Positions 22,565 to 34,945 of a DNA stretch of 64,000 nt are shown piece by piece. The stretch spans positions 124,001-188,000 of the forward strand of contig JAUEDM010000007.1 of the NCBI GenBank assembly GCA_033439685.1, written 5' to 3'. Position 1 is the first letter of the stretch. Every line of letters begins with the position of its first letter. Both the position numbers and the translations under genes were made by a program. The stretch is from Apodospora peruviana (Eukaryota; Ascomycota; Sordariomycetes; Sordariales; Lasiosphaeriaceae). The notes beneath the pieces were generated by a model, which saw only the letters and a list, made by a program, of their open reading frames with translations, searched no databases and had not been told where the DNA came from.

Positions 22565-25500
22565 TTATTCTCTCCTAGACACGCCAGTCATGTCCAGCCT
22601 CAATACAGGTCGTACGATCTCAAGACTCCGGCTGGGCACGAGCCTCCCACCAGGCGTCCTGGGGTTGGGAATGTTCACGCGCCCACGTCGGTGCGGCCTT
22701 GCCGGGTCGTCCTCTGCGCTGTCGGAGGACTCGTCGTCATCCGCGGGCACATCCCCTGGAGTCCGCATCATACTGGCGAACGGATCCGAGTTGGTGAAAA
22801 AGCTGTCTCCAGCGCTGCCAGTCGCCATTGGAGTGCTCTCTTCGCTGGTTTCGACTCCCCTGTTAATACCCAAGGGATCCTCATAGTCTGCCAGTCGGGC
22901 AAAGTAATCCGCTAGACCATCGACACTGGGTGTTCCGACAATCATGTCGTAGTTCGGTGGCGGAGTCATGATATCAAGTGGTAGCGGCGGGGGTGGATCG
23001 TCGGCATCGAAAGCAGGTGGGTTGAACGACGGATGTCTGAGCAGGTGGATAGGTCGAGGCTCAACAGGGCTTGGAAGTGTCTGTCCCCGAGCCCTACTTG
23101 CGATAGCGTTTGGTCTCCCTGCGCCACCATTGGTTCTCGCCGGACCTTGGAAATGAGCAGCCTGCGGCGCAGTGGGAAGATTCGACGAGTTGACACGGTC
23201 AAGGCCCACACGGCTGGCGTTTGCACTGACTACATCTTGCTCAACCAGCGCGAGGTGGCCGGTCGAGCTAGATGGGCTCCTGTCCATAGCTTCAGCGTCC
23301 GGGCAGCCACAAGTCATTTGCGGTCGTTGCGCCGGACTGGGTGGGCCTTCCCGACCGCAATACTGTGGCAGCAGAGTGTTGGCTTGGGTGGCGCGGCAGT
23401 TGAGAACCGTAAAGGGACTATCGATACTGATCTCAAAATGGCGCCGCCTCTTTCCCGTCGGATCATCGGGGTCAGCCCGGGATATGCGCATCACAATCTG
23501 TTCACCATGGTCAGTAACGGGTCAAAATACAACAAACAGAGAATTGTTAACATACCTTGATCCAATGATACACATTGACGTTCTTCCAGCTGCAGTCAGG
23601 GTGTAGCCGCAATGACTTATCGCGAGCCATGGTCTCGCAAGTGGGTATCTGAACATTCATTTCAATTTCGGTACTTCCCCAAAAGGACTCAAGGCCCAAG
23701 TCGAGATCGCCAAGTATGTTTTCACTCGGTGACGGTAGCGGCTCCGGGGCTCGGTGTGCCCTAGCTGCCTCGACCATTCTTCTTGTCGTCGCAGACTGCC
23801 TGGCTTCCTCGCGCTGCTCTGGATTGAGCTCTCCACCACTGAGCACGCGAATTTCGCTTGCAGCGTACTGCCTGTCCAAAGGCTTACCCGCTGTCTTCTC
23901 GAGCAACAGGATCTTCCTCCCATTGTCCTTCCTTGTGACACGCCTGTCGTTGGTCCAGTACTCAATGCTCTCAGTCACAAACACTTTAAGTTTGTGTACC
24001 TGAACTTTGGCAAGGGGTGTCAGTTTGAAGGCAATGGGAATTTTCGTTCCGATGGGAAAGCTCTTTCCAGATATCATGATGTCGTAATGTAGTTGGTCCT
24101 CCCATTGCCGGCTGATGGAAATTGGCTCCGTCATTTCCAACGACATTTGGTCGGGCAGGCGAACGACAGGAACCTCTTTGGTTCCGTGTAGGTTGGGCTT
24201 GAAGGCACCTGCCCGTTCCACCGTGGTCTCCAACTCCCAGCGAACCGAACCATACTGCAGCTTTGTCGTCTCCAGCTGATTATGATCGATGGGAAGCTCA
24301 AATGAATATTCGTACGTCCCCGGCAAGAAGATTTTGTAGCCTTTTGCCTGAACCTGGTTCGCAAGGGGTGAATCTCCTTTGCCGAAACTCCTGGAGTTGA
24401 CTGACTGCAGTGACAGACGCTTAAGCTCCTTGGCGGTCAGGGCTGTGGAATTTCGGTTCTTGCTGCTATGAAGTAGAAATGATCCATTGGAGTGGGTGGA
24501 GTAAAAGGAGTTCCTGATGTTGCTGTGAGGGGTGTTGCCGGGTTTTAATGTGAATGTGCACTGGCTGCCGTACTCGGTCTCCCACATTCCCTCGTGCATG
24601 GCGTGGAAGAAGACGAGGGATTGTGTGCGCAGCGTCTGCTCCTCAAACATGTCCACTTTCAGGGGGGGGATTCCTTCGGGCCACTCTGTCCGCGCCTTGC
24701 CAACCAACTTGAGTGTCACAGACTTGATCTTAACATTCTTTGAGACGTTGAGCTGAAGCTTGCCGCGGAGCAAGGCGGAGGAGTTGTGGGACTCATGTCG
24801 GCTATGACCGTCGTGATCGAAACCAGTTAGGAAGACATTAGGCTCAGCCAGCAAAATTGAGCACGACAAACCGCTTCCGGAGGCAACCGGCTTCTGAACT
24901 TCCGTTACCGAGGAGTTGACGATACTTTTTGAAGATCGCATCGACATGATGCTGTTTCTGTGAGGCACATTTGTCGCAGCAGCGATCATCGGTGCCTGGA
25001 TAGCGGTCGCCATGGCGGGTTCAACTTGTTGAGTAGGGGATTCGTCAAGCTCTGGTACTTCTGGTTGCTGACTGATGACCGGGGGGTCCTCGGCGAAGCT
25101 CGTATCAATACGCGACAAGCGCCGGGCGAAGTGAATGAAGCTCGTGGGCCGAGATTGTGCGCTTTTCCTGGGAGTCGTCGAGACTGTGGGCGTGGGCTTT
25201 GGTGTGACGGAGAGGGCAGAGAATATCTTATCCAACACGTCCAACACTCTACCAACCCGTTCCCCTCCTCCTGGAAGCGACCTGATCGACCTCCGCTTTT
25301 CGCTCCTTTCGCGCTTCGCCTTCTCTTCGGCTTTCTTCAGGGCTTTCTCGTTCTTCCTGCTCTTCTTTTTCTCGCGCTTGTCTCTCTTTTCCTGCTCTCG
25401 CGACGGCTTCCTTGGCGATTCGGGTGAAGGAGTGCGAAGGTCGGGCGGGATGTAGCCGGTAGGGTATGAAACGATGTGGATGGAGTGGGGGCGGCGTTGA

Positions 25501-25694
25501 CGGGGCTGGATCAGCGGCGCCGGGAAACTGGGTCCAGGTGCAGCTCGTCGCCTGCGGTCGGGATGATCACGAGGTGAGTAGTACACCTGACCGTGAGCGG
25601 ACGAAAAGAACGGCAGTGGTCGTAGTCGGTCGTGTTCCGAACCTGCAGAAGGCATCATGCCCCAGTTAGAGAGGTGCCGCGAAAGGAAGGGCAT
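22565..25694 (-). CDS. Alpha-arrestin (ART-type trafficking adaptor)
   Basis: Exons 25694-23556 and 23497-22565, split by a 58-base intron, give 1023 residues. The first ~250 residues are basic and disordered, with a KKKSRKNEKALKKAEEK run. The arrestin N domain starts near GLSCSILLAEPNVFLTGF and the C domain near MSLEMTEPISISRQWEDQLH. The intron falls after NVYHWIK at the end of the C domain, followed by IVMRISRADP. The tail is long and disordered and contains PPNY in LDIMTPPPNYD at about residue 890, a PPxY motif. In this family PPxY recruits a Rsp5-type HECT ubiquitin ligase to plasma-membrane transporters to drive endocytosis. The paralog identity (Aly/Csr2-like or other) is not decidable here. 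An unseen upstream exon is possible. Confidence 0.9.
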
Positions 25695-28600
25695 GCCAAG
25701 ACATGGGCGCCGCGATGATAATCGCCGGCCAGACTAGCGCAAAACAACACATGGAGGGACAGGCGAGAAGCTCAAGAAATGTAAATGGTCAACACACAGC
25801 AGCCGGGCATGAAAGGAATAGAAATATCGGTGGTCGATGGCAGCGAGGGCAACGTGGGTGTGTCATCCACAGCTGCGGTCGAGGTAACGCTATAGGGGGC
25901 AAGGGAGTGTAGCGTATGGCCTGCCACTACACGCTGCTGGCGAGAAATAACATCCAATGCTGTGACAGGTGAGGGCGAGGGTGTCCATAGGCCCCGGTGA
26001 CCATGTGGAGTTGGGTAACGAGACTGTTGATGCAGTGCCATGCTGAGGCGTGACCGGCATGATGGGAGAGGCAGGAGTATGCCTACACAGTACTGGATGC
26101 CACAAATGCGACCAGAAGGGAATAGGGATGTTGGGGGAAGGAGATGATGGGATGGAAAAGTGGAGGGATGGAAACTGACACCAGAGACGGGACCGAAAGA
26201 GGCACGAGATGGGATAATGGAGACCGGTTGCAGGAAAAAAAGAAGCACGTACCAGCACCTGAATCATAACACCATTGTTATTACTATTGGAGTTGGTGTA
26301 TGTCTTTGTGTCGCTTGAGGCGAGAGTTCAAGTGGCACCGCAGTACCTCGCGATCCTTGGCTGGATGCGCTGCAAGTTGGATATTCGACGGGCCCGGGAA
26401 CAGGCAAATTGCAGATTCGATCAGCTGGGCTCGTGTCGTTTGTGGCGCGTTGCTCTGCGCTCAACTATTTCGTTGCGAGACAATGTCTTGTGGAAGGGGC
26501 TGCCCGGTGGTTGAATGCGGATAGCGGATGCGGGAAGGTGCGGGTGCGGGCGCGGGCAGTTGCCAATTTCTGTGGTCGTGGATCAATGGGAAAGAAGCAT
26601 TCGGCTCGATTGCCCCGTGCGGAAACCTGGAAGGATGACCCAGGAAGGAACCGCGGGTTTGCAGTTGATATTTGGGGTCAAGAGGTGCCGTCGAAAGGCG
26701 AGGGTCGAGACTGTCTCAAATGGTCACCGGACTGGATAGACACGCGCGGGACCTTGAAGGATGCGGCGACCGATGACAGCGCAGGAACCGAACTGGCTGT
26801 GAACGGGCTGTGAAACTGTCAGAAAGCCCAGAACCGATATGTCTTTGGTCTTATCGCCGGGTGAGACGACGCGTGATGCGATGCGGTAGGTACGGTACGG
26901 GTGCGGTTGCGAATGCGATAAAGTCGGGAACTGAAATTGAAAGAGGTTGAGTCTGGCACAGCTAGAAGTCAGCTTACAAAGGCAGACAGAGATGTATACG
27001 GTCGTTCAGCGTATCCAAGTCAGGCGGTCATGATGCGAACGGAGTCAACGACACAGGTTCCTTGAGTTGGAGACAAGAGAAACCAGAAACCAGCAGAGAC
27101 CCAGAAACACGCAAATGGGTCGCCATGATCTGCGAAATGCAGGTTTATGATGTATTTGACACGCCGGATCCCTGCACACCAATATCGGGTTTCCTGCATC
27201 ACAGCCAACCTGGAAGTGCGGGCCAGTTCGAGGTGGCCCCCTCAGTTTGAGTTGGCAAGGGTCCTGCCTGGGCCACGCCCATTCGCGATTCAACATCCAA
27301 CAGTCACAGCGGTCATCAGCGAAAATAATAACGACCGCCAGACCCCAGAAGAATGATTCAGGATGCACGCGGCTTACTCCTCTGTCAGTTCATCTAGACT
27401 CAGCAATACAAAATTTCCACTGTGGTCATGCTCGCGTTGGAAGATATCGCACCGCATGCTGAGTACTCTGAGGTTGAATACCAACAATGACGACGACATT
27501 CCGCAACCCCAATCCCAAGTTTGGCGGAATTCGACTTCTGAATGGTGGGGGTGTGTGTGGTGTGGTGCATTGGATCTGGCGATACACGTCGTGTCCCTGG
27601 AGCCATGGCACGAAATCTCCAAATCAGGGCAGCTAGCGTGCATCATACCGAAAACGGCCCGTCGTCCTCAGATCTGGGAAAGCCACAGTCAAACCCAACA
27701 TCAAGACACAAACGACGCCATCTCCTCTGTATGCGCCACGGTTACGCACATGGCACATTTTGGTTTGTTTGCAAGCGTTTCAACTGACGCGCCATGGACT
27801 TCCAACGTTTGCGGGTTTTCAGGCGCAGCAATCCGCAATCTGACATTGAATCCAGACTCCAGACCGCCTCGTTTCAATCAACGTCCTTTCGCTGACTGTT
27901 GGCCTTCTGGTCACGCCTACACTGCCCAAAATATCTCGCTTTTCCACGCCGGTACCTGGATTGAGTGCGGCGCGGTGTCAGACAAGGGAAAGCCAGATCC
28001 GAGATACCATCCCAGCAACCTCCTTGGTTGGTGAGATTCGGTATCCAGACGGTCAGGTTGTCTCGTTTTTCACAGCATGAGCGCTGTTCGCTTGAGCACC
28101 CCGCAACACCTCAACCTGCGTTTAGTGCATAAAGTTGATGTGGCTTACCTAGTCCTTCTCTCTGCCAGGCCCAAATTTTCTTACATGACTTGAAGATACG
28201 ATACCTGAAAATTAGACTCCGATCTCTCGCCGACATGTTCACATTCAGAACCACCGAAAGTGAACTGAACTAGCATCGCGGCCTGAACTCGGCAATCTCG
28301 GCAAGCAAGCTCCCCCGCGGCCCCGCAACCAGCGACATTGCAATTTCGACGTCATAGCGGGGTTTGGCTCCGGCAGTCCCGCACTAAAATTTGCAACGAT
28401 ATGAATGGCCGATGGAATCTCGACTCTCTCGATTTCAACTGGAATCTTGGCAACAACCAATCGAAGATGTAAGCGCGTTCTGATCGCGCTTCATCCCCAG
28501 AGAAAGCGTACGGCAGTTTGCGGCACACACTCACTCAAGTACATTTTAGTTTTCAGGGTCCAACGGCGTAGTCAGCCTGCAAGTTTCGTCACGGTGGGTA

Positions 28601-30354
28601 AGACCGCTACGGCGGATTGCGGGGCCTTCTCGGGTGTACCGGCCATGTGGTGGAGAAGTGGGACAGCCTCAGCACGACATCCCTTTGCGTTGGGCTGATC
28701 TTTCAACGGCCCGCCATCAGTTCACCATCTTCGGACCTGGAACCTGTCGATCAACCGCCAAGATCGGCGTTTGCGCCACGAGCCGGGCATTCCCGGACGA
28801 GTTCACGGAGGTGAATTCATGCGGACTCTCGCCGCTGATTTACTTTCATCTGATGTCGGAGCCGCATTCAGGGACGACTGAAGTCATTCACAAGTCTCTA
28901 CGTACCTAACAGTGTAGCATCATCCCCACCCTCGAATCCCTTTCATGATATGATGAGCCTGACTCAGCAATGTGCTTTTGGAGTTACATCGACGTTTGAG
29001 AGACCCTGAAGATTTCACTGTCAAGTACGGGGCATTCCGTACTCCTGTCCAAAGTTTAATAGGGATAACGAGTCCACAATCTTCCAAGCCGTACACTGAA
29101 ACAACGGTCTGCAAAATCGCGAGAAGACCGAACATAACGCAGATGAATTCCCAAGTAACTGGTACTTTGTATTGCACTGCCACAAACTGCTCTCCCTACT
29201 AGCCTTATACAGTTTGGGATCGCGCCGTATTATCAGGTTCTCCTCGTCGGTTGTCGTGCTTCGTATATACAAGCCGAACTGGCATTGCCACTCACTCCTG
29301 GATTCTAGTTCTTTATACTTGTCTGTCCAAACCAACACTTGCATGCGTACCTAAGCAGACAGTTCAACTCAGACCCTAGCCAGCCTCGTCGTCTTTTCGG
29401 CCTTGTTCAATCTACGTTTATATAGCGGGAAGAGACTCATCTACCTGCGCGGTATCTCAGCCAGCAGTAGGTAATGTGCGGATAATTTAGCGTTGAACGT
29501 GGCCGAACCCAGCGCATGGGAAATATGTGTACCTAACAGCTACGGATTACGCAGAGACGAATTGCTTAGGTACCTACCTGGTACTGTACCTAAGCTACCT
29601 GGTTCGGCGAGTAGACTTCCGTGCTTAACCAGGTCCGTCCGTACGTGTGCAGAGAAATACATAATTCTACAAGGGAAATAATTAACCTCTAGTACCTGCA
29701 AGACACCACTTGTGTAGACTTATATAAACAACTCATAGGGTTTGAAACTGCCGATACAAGATTCTTTGAGGGCTTTGTTGCATATTTCTCCAGCTTATGT
29801 TTGGTCACTGCCTACAATGGTGTATTCGTCGTAGCGAGAGGCCTACTTAGTTGTAGACCAGTTCCACAGCCCGAGCCCGCGTCCGTGACATTGGTAAATC
29901 TGGTAGGTCCTCAGTGTTACGGGCTAGCCTCGTGACACTCGGGGCTGTTTTTACAGCCCTTTTTCCTTTCTGGGGGACGGTTTCCTAGCTTGATACTATT
30001 TAGGTGCTTGGTGATTTCCCTAAATACCACTTATGTTTGTGAAGTGGTTTGGTGACACCGGGAAGCAGCACTCTCTATAATCATGTTAGAATTTGAATCT
30101 CCAGTTATTTTCTCCCGTTTATCGACCAAGACTTTGTGCTTCTTCAGCTCAGTATCATATCACATTTTCAAGTCTTGAAATCAAGGAATCCACGCTTATT
30201 ATTTAGCAAACTTCATTTGCTGAAAGGTGCCTCGTGTGGTTATGACTTAGGGTAATTACCACGAACCGAATAACAGCCCAGACTTGAAATATGAGCAATA
30301 TATCAACATAGTACCCTACAATGTAGTACCTGCCTCCGTCTATACTATTATGAT
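25695..30354. other. 4.7 kb gene-poor gap
   Basis: The left third has GC content like coding DNA and long chance frames on both strands (for example 27363-28034 plus, 26248-25772 minus). None has a recognisable motif or sensible amino-acid make-up. The right third (28900-30350) is AT-richer with ACCTACCTGG-type motifs. No tRNA, rRNA or transposase pattern is seen. It probably includes a long promoter and leader for the arrestin gene. Confidence 0.4.
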
Positions 30355-33300
30355 TCAGTCATACAGATCCTCGTCTAATATGTCCGGCCGATTCAGCAAG
30401 CTCGCATTATCCACAATTATTCCTTCATCAACCTCCTCATCATTATTATCCAAAATCTCTTCCACCTTAGCTTGGTGTTCCAAGTGCGGTGTGCTTTGTT
30501 TCTTCTCCTTTTCCTCCTCCTCCTCCTCCTCGGCATCCTTGTGAGGCTCTTCATCCGGCTGTGGCTCCTGAGCCACCGTGTCTTCCGACTCCTTATTTTC
30601 CACCTCGGCCTTTTCGTCATCCCCTGGCCATTCATTCTCAGAAACGACATGCGAGGCAGCCTCGATATCTCCAACCGTCTTACCAACCTCCTTTTCAAGC
30701 TGGCCATCAGCATTTTCCACCTTCTCCTTCTTATCCTCCCTTTCAGAATCATCTCCTTCGTCCGCTACCAAGGCGCGATCTTCTTTGGCCCTATCCTCCC
30801 GATTCTCTTCACTACTCGATCTAGAACGCGATCTCCTTTCCTCCCCATCCGAGTCCGAGTCCAAATCACGTTCCCTTCTCCGCCTCCGCCTCCCCCTCCC
30901 CCCATCCATCCTCTCCGCTATAACCACCCGCTCAGACCGACCGTCACCCCTGTGCCTTACAGATCCCCCACTACTACCGCTACTGTCCGAATAATTCCGT
31001 CGCCTGACATAGCTTTTTTTCTCCACCACTATTTTCTCCACCAATACATCCTCCCCACCCCTCGCCTCATCGCTGGAGTTAACATCTTCAACTTCTCTAG
31101 GCTCAAAGTTGGCTTCGGAATCGCTCTCCATAACGATCTCCCTGAACCTCCTCGTCCTCGATTCCAGCTCCGCACGAAGCTTAGCTCGCGCAGCAGCCTC
31201 GGCCTCGGCATAAATCCGAGCCTCTCGCTCCTCCTGCGCCATCTTTTCCTTCCACTTGGCCGCTGCGGCAGCCCTTTCCGCCACCCTTTCCGCCTCAAAG
31301 ATCGCCCTCGCCTTGGCGGTGGCTTCCGCAGCAATCTTGGCCTCGCGCAGCCTCCTCTCCTCCTCCTCTCGCTTCTCCTTCTCCATCTTCTCCTTGATCT
31401 CCAGACGCACTTGCGCCTTTACCCTTTCCATTTCAACCCTTTTCTCTTCCCGCTGTCTTTCCTGCACTAGGCGTTCATATTCCAACTCCGCCTTTTGCTG
31501 CGCTCTCGCCCGCTCCTCCTCCTCCTTCTTTTTCGCCTGCTCTAATTCCCGCCTGGCAAGCTCTAGATCTATATTGATGCCGTCGTGGTCATTGACCTTT
31601 TGCGCCTCTCTTCTTTCCTTCATAGCTCTGCCGTACTCCTCCTTCAATGCAGCGATCTCCTGTCTGGTCTTTTCGAGTTCCCGCTTCCTTTTCACTCTCC
31701 GCTCGTCTTCTCTCCAATTGTCGACAACAGCCGGCGTGAATTGAGGGGATCCGGAAATAGTGAGTTCGTGCCTCCCCGGCACTCGCTCACGGGACCTCTC
31801 TCTGGGTGACACCTCGCGATACCGCACTCGCTCACGAGACCTCTCTCTGGGTGACACCTCGCGATAGGGGCCCGTTTCCCAGTTGGCCCGGGACCTCCTT
31901 TGTGGCGACGGGGGACGTCGTGGTGGTGGTTCGATACCACCCTGTTTTGGGGAGGTTAGAAAGCCGCGGGGCAGGAACGGGATCATGGCGGCTGCTTGGT
32001 CGTTGACGACCTCCGCTTTCGCCTTGTCAACTTGCGGTGACGATGACATGAGCGCATAAAGAACCCTTCGGTAGGCCCATTCCAAAACGGGGTTCATAAA
32101 GTTGCGCCAGACGTGCAGCCGAGGATCCAGTTCGAGGAGCTGGCTCTTGAGTTTCTCGCGCGACTCGTCATCGACAGCCACAAGATACCTCATCAGACGG
32201 GTTGTCAGGAGCGATAGTGGACTGCCCATGGTTGTGAGCTGAAGATGTTCGAGTTGCGTGATGTAGTCGGTGGGGTCCTTGGAGCCACATGCCAACTCCC
32301 TCAAGCACCTGGCTTGGGTCCTATAGTCATCAAGTTCTTGTGCGGTTTTGAGAACAGTCATCAGGAGCGCCTTTGATTCATTCGGCGTCGATTCCGCATC
32401 ATATGAAATATGCCACCCGGGATTCTCTGTGTCGACCGGGCAATAGATTGGAGCAGGGCCGCACATAATGACCTTCCCAGGAAACACATCGAAGGGGTCA
32501 GCAATCGTGGAGGTTTGCGATTTGGTGTTCGGCCGTGCGTTTCTCGCCGCCTTTTCCTCAAAAAGTACCCATCGCAGATACGCGCGTGACTTCATAAGCT
32601 CTGGGTGGTGGTTCCTGATGGAACTTGCGACAACTCTCATTTCTTCTTGGCAAACATACTGCTGTGACATTTTTCTTTCCGTGGTTACATCGAAGCTCTC
32701 AGATTGTGGGATGTCCGAGAAGCGGCCAAGAATCTGAAGGAGAGCTAGGTCGCTGAGGTCGTCTGTTTCCATCTCCTTCCAGTCGGCAAGCAGCTTTGAA
32801 AGCGCACCGGTGATGGATTTGTCGGCGAAGAGATACTGAAACGTGTCCCTTTCTCCCACGGCATTCAGAGATGCTATGATGAAATCGTGGAGATCCCAAT
32901 AACGGTCCTCGGCCAAGAGAATCCGGTATAGTATCGGCCATCTTCGTCGGGGCTTAAGGCAATGGATGTCCTGGTCCGTCACCAGTCGGGTGTCGCTTTC
33001 GATTACGGCGATTAGTTGAAGGTACTGACACAGTATATTGAACTGATTACAATCGCGGTTGACAGACCAGCATGTTAGTTGTCCATATGACGTGTCCATT
33101 TGGAAAGGAGGGAGGCTTTGGATCGTGATTCTTACATCTTCCGGGCCAAGCGGCAGTCCTTCTTCGAGGCCGCGTAGCCGCTCTGTCAGGAAACGGACAG
33201 CAATCTCCGCCGCAGCAATTGACGAAGGCAGATCCGGGTCGCTTTCGCCACTTGTGAGGTGGGAGATGAGGAGAAAATGGATTGCCGCTGCCCTGGTAGT

Positions 33301-34293
33301 CTCGTCTGGATCTGTGCAGATCCTGGCGAGTGTGTCGTCATCAACCTGAGACACGGTCTTGGAGAGGTCATTAAAGGCACCTTGCGACAGCAACATGCTT
33401 AAGTCTTCCACCAGTTCTGGGGAGCCGATATGGGAAGTGGGTTGAAAGTATTGCTTGGAAAACTGGTTGGCCCGCTTGAAGTCCCCAATCCTCCTTAGGC
33501 GCGTGAATACTTGAATGTTGGCTTCCATGTCGTCTTCCACTTCAAGCTCGAGGTGAACGGTCACATCTCGCTCCGACGAAAGACTCCACACTGCGTCAGT
33601 CTTGCTCAAGGGGGCAATGGGCTCGTTGGGTGTATTTTTGCCGAAGCTTTGTGGCTGCGCTGAGGTCACTCTGCCGGTAGCAACAGTAGCATGAGCCAGC
33701 GACCCAGGACGCTTTGGCTGCTCCAAAAACACACCAGGAGCGGATTGACGGTAGGTTGGATACCTACTACTTGGGCCGGGATTCTGATAGTAAGAAAGAG
33801 GCCTGGTCAGATTGGCGTAGGCGGCTGGTGCCAGCTGGTTGCCTCGGTCATGGTAATCGTCGTTGAAGAAGCCATTTTCAAGGTGCCGGTAGTATGGGTC
33901 CTCACGACGGCGGTCAGTCTCGGCTGTCCTGCCGAAAGGCCGTGAGGGCTCCGTGCGGGATGGACGATAATATTCCCTATCATTAAACCCAACTCCAACT
34001 CTGTCAGGCGAGTACGGGTGTCTCTCTCCTGATGGGTTCGGCGGTTTTGCGCCGGCCGAGGCTTGATTCCGGGGCCCCAGGGCCGCCGTTGCCAGTCCGC
34101 GAGGGCGTGTTCCAGGTGTCGGCGATGGTGATCGTCTTCGTGAACGTGACCGTTCGCGGGCCGAGTGCGAAACAACAAGACTTGTCGGCCCAGCGTCAGG
34201 CGGCGGTGGCGATGACGGACGAGGGCGTACAGTGACATCAATTGACTCTTCTTCGCTATCGGAGGGATGGTGGCTGTGCACCTGTGGGCTCAT
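30355..34293 (-). CDS. Large charged coiled-coil protein, intronless, function unknown
   Basis: A single 1312-residue frame. Residues 1-115 are low-complexity with SR/RS and proline stretches (ARERSRSRRRSPSPTPGTRP). About 240-800 is a globular helical part (NIQVFTRLRRIGDFKRANQF; PRRRWPILYRILLAEDRYWD). About 815-860 holds a 15-residue duplication. About 870-1090 is a strongly predicted coiled coil rich in Glu, Arg, Lys and Ala (EERRLREAKIAAEATAKARA). The last ~200 residues are acidic with RS dipeptides (RRSRSRSSSEENREDR). The composition suggests a nuclear or RNA-associated scaffold, but that is inference. I recognise no named domain. A start at 34293 fits the first ATG and gives the longest open frame. 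Confidence 0.85.
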   Translation of the reverse strand: MSPQVHSHHPSDSEEESIDVTVRPRPSSPPPPDAGPTSLVVSHSARERSRSRRRSPSPTPGTRPRGLATAALGPRNQASAGAKPPNPSGERHPYSPDRVGVGFNDREYYRPSRTEPSRPFGRTAETDRRREDPYYRHLENGFFNDDYHDRGNQLAPAAYANLTRPLSYYQNPGPSSRYPTYRQSAPGVFLEQPKRPGSLAHATVATGRVTSAQPQSFGKNTPNEPIAPLSKTDAVWSLSSERDVTVHLELEVEDDMEANIQVFTRLRRIGDFKRANQFSKQYFQPTSHIGSPELVEDLSMLLSQGAFNDLSKTVSQVDDDTLARICTDPDETTRAAAIHFLLISHLTSGESDPDLPSSIAAAEIAVRFLTERLRGLEEGLPLGPEDVRITIQSLPPFQMDTSYGQLTCWSVNRDCNQFNILCQYLQLIAVIESDTRLVTDQDIHCLKPRRRWPILYRILLAEDRYWDLHDFIIASLNAVGERDTFQYLFADKSITGALSKLLADWKEMETDDLSDLALLQILGRFSDIPQSESFDVTTERKMSQQYVCQEEMRVVASSIRNHHPELMKSRAYLRWVLFEEKAARNARPNTKSQTSTIADPFDVFPGKVIMCGPAPIYCPVDTENPGWHISYDAESTPNESKALLMTVLKTAQELDDYRTQARCLRELACGSKDPTDYITQLEHLQLTTMGSPLSLLTTRLMRYLVAVDDESREKLKSQLLELDPRLHVWRNFMNPVLEWAYRRVLYALMSSSPQVDKAKAEVVNDQAAAMIPFLPRGFLTSPKQGGIEPPPRRPPSPQRRSRANWETGPYREVSPRERSRERVRYREVSPRERSRERVPGRHELTISGSPQFTPAVVDNWREDERRVKRKRELEKTRQEIAALKEEYGRAMKERREAQKVNDHDGINIDLELARRELEQAKKKEEEERARAQQKAELEYERLVQERQREEKRVEMERVKAQVRLEIKEKMEKEKREEEERRLREAKIAAEATAKARAIFEAERVAERAAAAAKWKEKMAQEEREARIYAEAEAAARAKLRAELESRTRRFREIVMESDSEANFEPREVEDVNSSDEARGGEDVLVEKIVVEKKSYVRRRNYSDSSGSSGGSVRHRGDGRSERVVIAERMDGGRGRRRRRRERDLDSDSDGEERRSRSRSSSEENREDRAKEDRALVADEGDDSEREDKKEKVENADGQLEKEVGKTVGDIEAASHVVSENEWPGDDEKAEVENKESEDTVAQEPQPDEEPHKDAEEEEEEEKEKKQSTPHLEHQAKVEEILDNNDEEVDEGIIVDNASLLNRPDILDEDLYD
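31781..31866 (-). repeat. In-frame 45-bp tandem duplication inside the coiled-coil gene
   Basis: Two nearly identical 45-base units encode REVSPRERSRERV twice, differing in the last two residues of each 15-residue unit. Confidence 0.9.
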
Positions 34294-34945
34294 CGCTTTA
34301 GTTTTGACGGTTGTCCAGAGTCTACTGTCTGTCGATTATTTGATGTTGATTATATGAGACAAGATGGTTGAGAAAACGGAAGGTCAATCAATGATGATGA
34401 GATGATGCTGTAAATTTGAAGGGGTGGAAGTTGCGAAGCTGAAGATGAATGTGTCCCGGTCTCCCGGACCACCATCATGTCCAGCTTGAAGCACAGCCCC
34501 CAAGCCTGCAGGGTCAGTGGGTGGCAGGAGGGTTGGTCCTTGGAGGGGTCGTATCATGCCTGCAGCATTCTCAGCCTCTCAAGGCAGCAGTGAGCCGCCG
34601 AGCACGAAATGGCCGTAGCGCCCCTGCCATGCTTGGCACCTTTGGCTCCGGGTCCGATTCGCTGTCTTATTACTTGGAGAGGAAGGAACGGGAAGCTGAC
34701 TGAAATAAAACTAAGACGCACCCCGCGTCCTCGTGCAGCTGTGAACTTCCAGGTTCTCAAGTTCATCCTTGGTGCGGAGGCCTCGCCCCTGCGGATTTTA
34801 TTACAGTCAACTTCGACTTCATGTCCGATTTTGGCCGCCAATTCCAAGTGTGCACACGCTGGTAATACCTTATTCTGAGGCAATTGGAGTTATATCGACA
34901 AATCCCCGAGTATTCCTACCTATATACCTGCGCGAAGATCCCGAA
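34294..34945. other. Divergent promoter spacer
   Basis: Shared upstream region of the two genes on either side. An upstream in-frame extension of the right-hand gene exists from 34769 but lacks a good ATG-initiated protein pattern. Confidence 0.5.

Noticed and set aside
27363..28034. 223-codon plus-strand open frame
   Set aside because: Amino-acid make-up is irregular, no domain or splice context is seen, and it lies in a long non-coding gap. Probably chance in GC-rich DNA.
30472..31470. 332-codon plus-strand frame rich in Leu, Phe and Pro
   Set aside because: It is antisense to the Glu/Arg-rich coiled-coil region and mirrors its repetitive codons.
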